Shown one piece after another: positions 63,640 through 64,000 of a stretch of DNA of 64,000 nucleotides (position 1 is its first letter; each line of letters opens with the position of its first letter). The stretch comes from Puccinia triticina. Lineage: Eukaryota > Basidiomycota > Pucciniomycetes > Pucciniales > Pucciniaceae. A program made the translations under genes and the position numbers. The stretch covers positions 3,038,001 through 3,102,000 of the forward strand of contig NC_070565.1 in NCBI RefSeq assembly GCF_026914185.1. The letters are read 5' to 3'. The notes beneath the pieces were generated by a model. That model did not search any database. It had not been told where the DNA came from and saw only the letters and a list, made by a program, of their open reading frames with translations.

Positions 63640-64000
63640 ATGAAGACTAAGAGAAAAGACCCTGCTTTGACTCCCCCTCCCCCTGATTTATCCAACACCA
63701 ACGGTACTGTTATTGAACTTAGTGACAAAGATCAAACCTTGGCGCAACCAGTCAAGCAAAGTTGGGTTTGGAATCACTTCCAAATGTCTGGCAACGGCAC
63801 CAAAGCTGTTTGTCAAGTTGTCCGGAAAGGTGGGAAGATATGTGGTGCTCAATTGAAAAAAGATAAGAGTGGAAGCACCAAAAACTTCCACGGCCATCTC
63901 TTGCAAATCCACCAGCTTGCGGATCCTAAGCTCTTGAAAAAGACCAAGAAGTTTCCACATATTGATATGGAGAAATGGTTGAAGTCTGGCTCCTCCGTAC
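63640..64000 (+). CDS. hAT-type transposase N-terminus with BED zinc finger, cut by window end
   Basis: The frame is open from ATG (63640) to the window edge, 120 residues seen. After a Pro-rich start, VKQSWVWNHFQMSGNGTKAV opens a BED-type finger: paired Cys (AVCQVV, GKICGA) then F-x2-HL-x3-H (NFHGHLLQIH). BED fingers bind DNA and typify hAT transposases; in this family the RNase H-like catalytic domain and the dimerisation region follow downstream. Whether this copy is intact cannot be judged here. Confidence 0.7.
   Translation, partial: MKTKRKDPALTPPPPDLSNTNGTVIELSDKDQTLAQPVKQSWVWNHFQMSGNGTKAVCQVVRKGGKICGAQLKKDKSGSTKNFHGHLLQIHQLADPKLLKKTKKFPHIDMEKWLKSGSSV

Overview
The window reads as nuclear DNA of a basidiomycete with a large, transposon-filled genome, most likely a rust fungus (Pucciniales). 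The sequence shows short GT-AG introns, conserved fungal single-copy genes and an alpha-kinase-like pseudogene. Placement in the rusts is inference from gene style and repeat load, and no species is claimed.

Layout. 1-16.5 kb is almost all repeats: a truncated fold-back element (1-850), a hairpin array (890-1165), a pair of 0.6 kb inverted repeats (2.0-2.65 and 9.54-10.16 kb) enclosing an alpha-kinase-like pseudogene and a second hairpin array, an orphan 235-residue gene (11.7-12.4 kb), and a complete miniature LTR element (TRIM, 13.1-13.75 kb) whose LTRs carry a tRNA-like RNA polymerase III unit. 16.6-19.6 kb holds PEX12 and RPL18. 19.6-29.6 kb is again repeat-rich, with one small secreted-protein gene (27.57 kb). 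29.7-35.6 kb holds a putative secreted protein, the mitofusin FZO1 and a peroxisomal SCP2-domain protein. 35.96-44.5 kb is one decayed Copia element with four later insertions nested in it, each datable because the sister LTR or the reading frame preserves the empty site. 45.7-51.6 kb holds a GPI-type ferritin-like protein, POP3/Rpp38 and a secreted PEBP-like protein. 53.3-58.7 kb is a GC-rich block with TPS1, FCF2 and the Sm protein SmG. 59.7-62.25 kb is a fold-back element packed with palindromes, and the window ends inside a hAT-type transposase.

The host genes are ordinary housekeeping functions and do not form a pathway cluster. PEX12 and the SCP2 protein both belong to peroxisomes, FZO1 to mitochondrial fusion, POP3 and FCF2 to RNA processing, SmG to splicing, RPL18 to translation and TPS1 to trehalose synthesis. 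I assembled exon chains by hand for ten conserved or secreted genes; in each the exon lengths add up to an intact frame, but none is backed by transcripts.

Most notable: (1) the TRIM with a tRNA-like gene in each LTR, a perfect 5 bp target duplication and an initiator-tRNA(Met)-type internal primer site; (2) several unrelated arrays of short head-to-head inverted units (serial hairpins); (3) the four-layer insertion history in the Copia element, one layer carrying a captured host-gene fragment; (4) an FCF2 protein with a large SQ/TQ cluster; (5) C-rich tracts directly after 5' splice sites in the GC-rich block.
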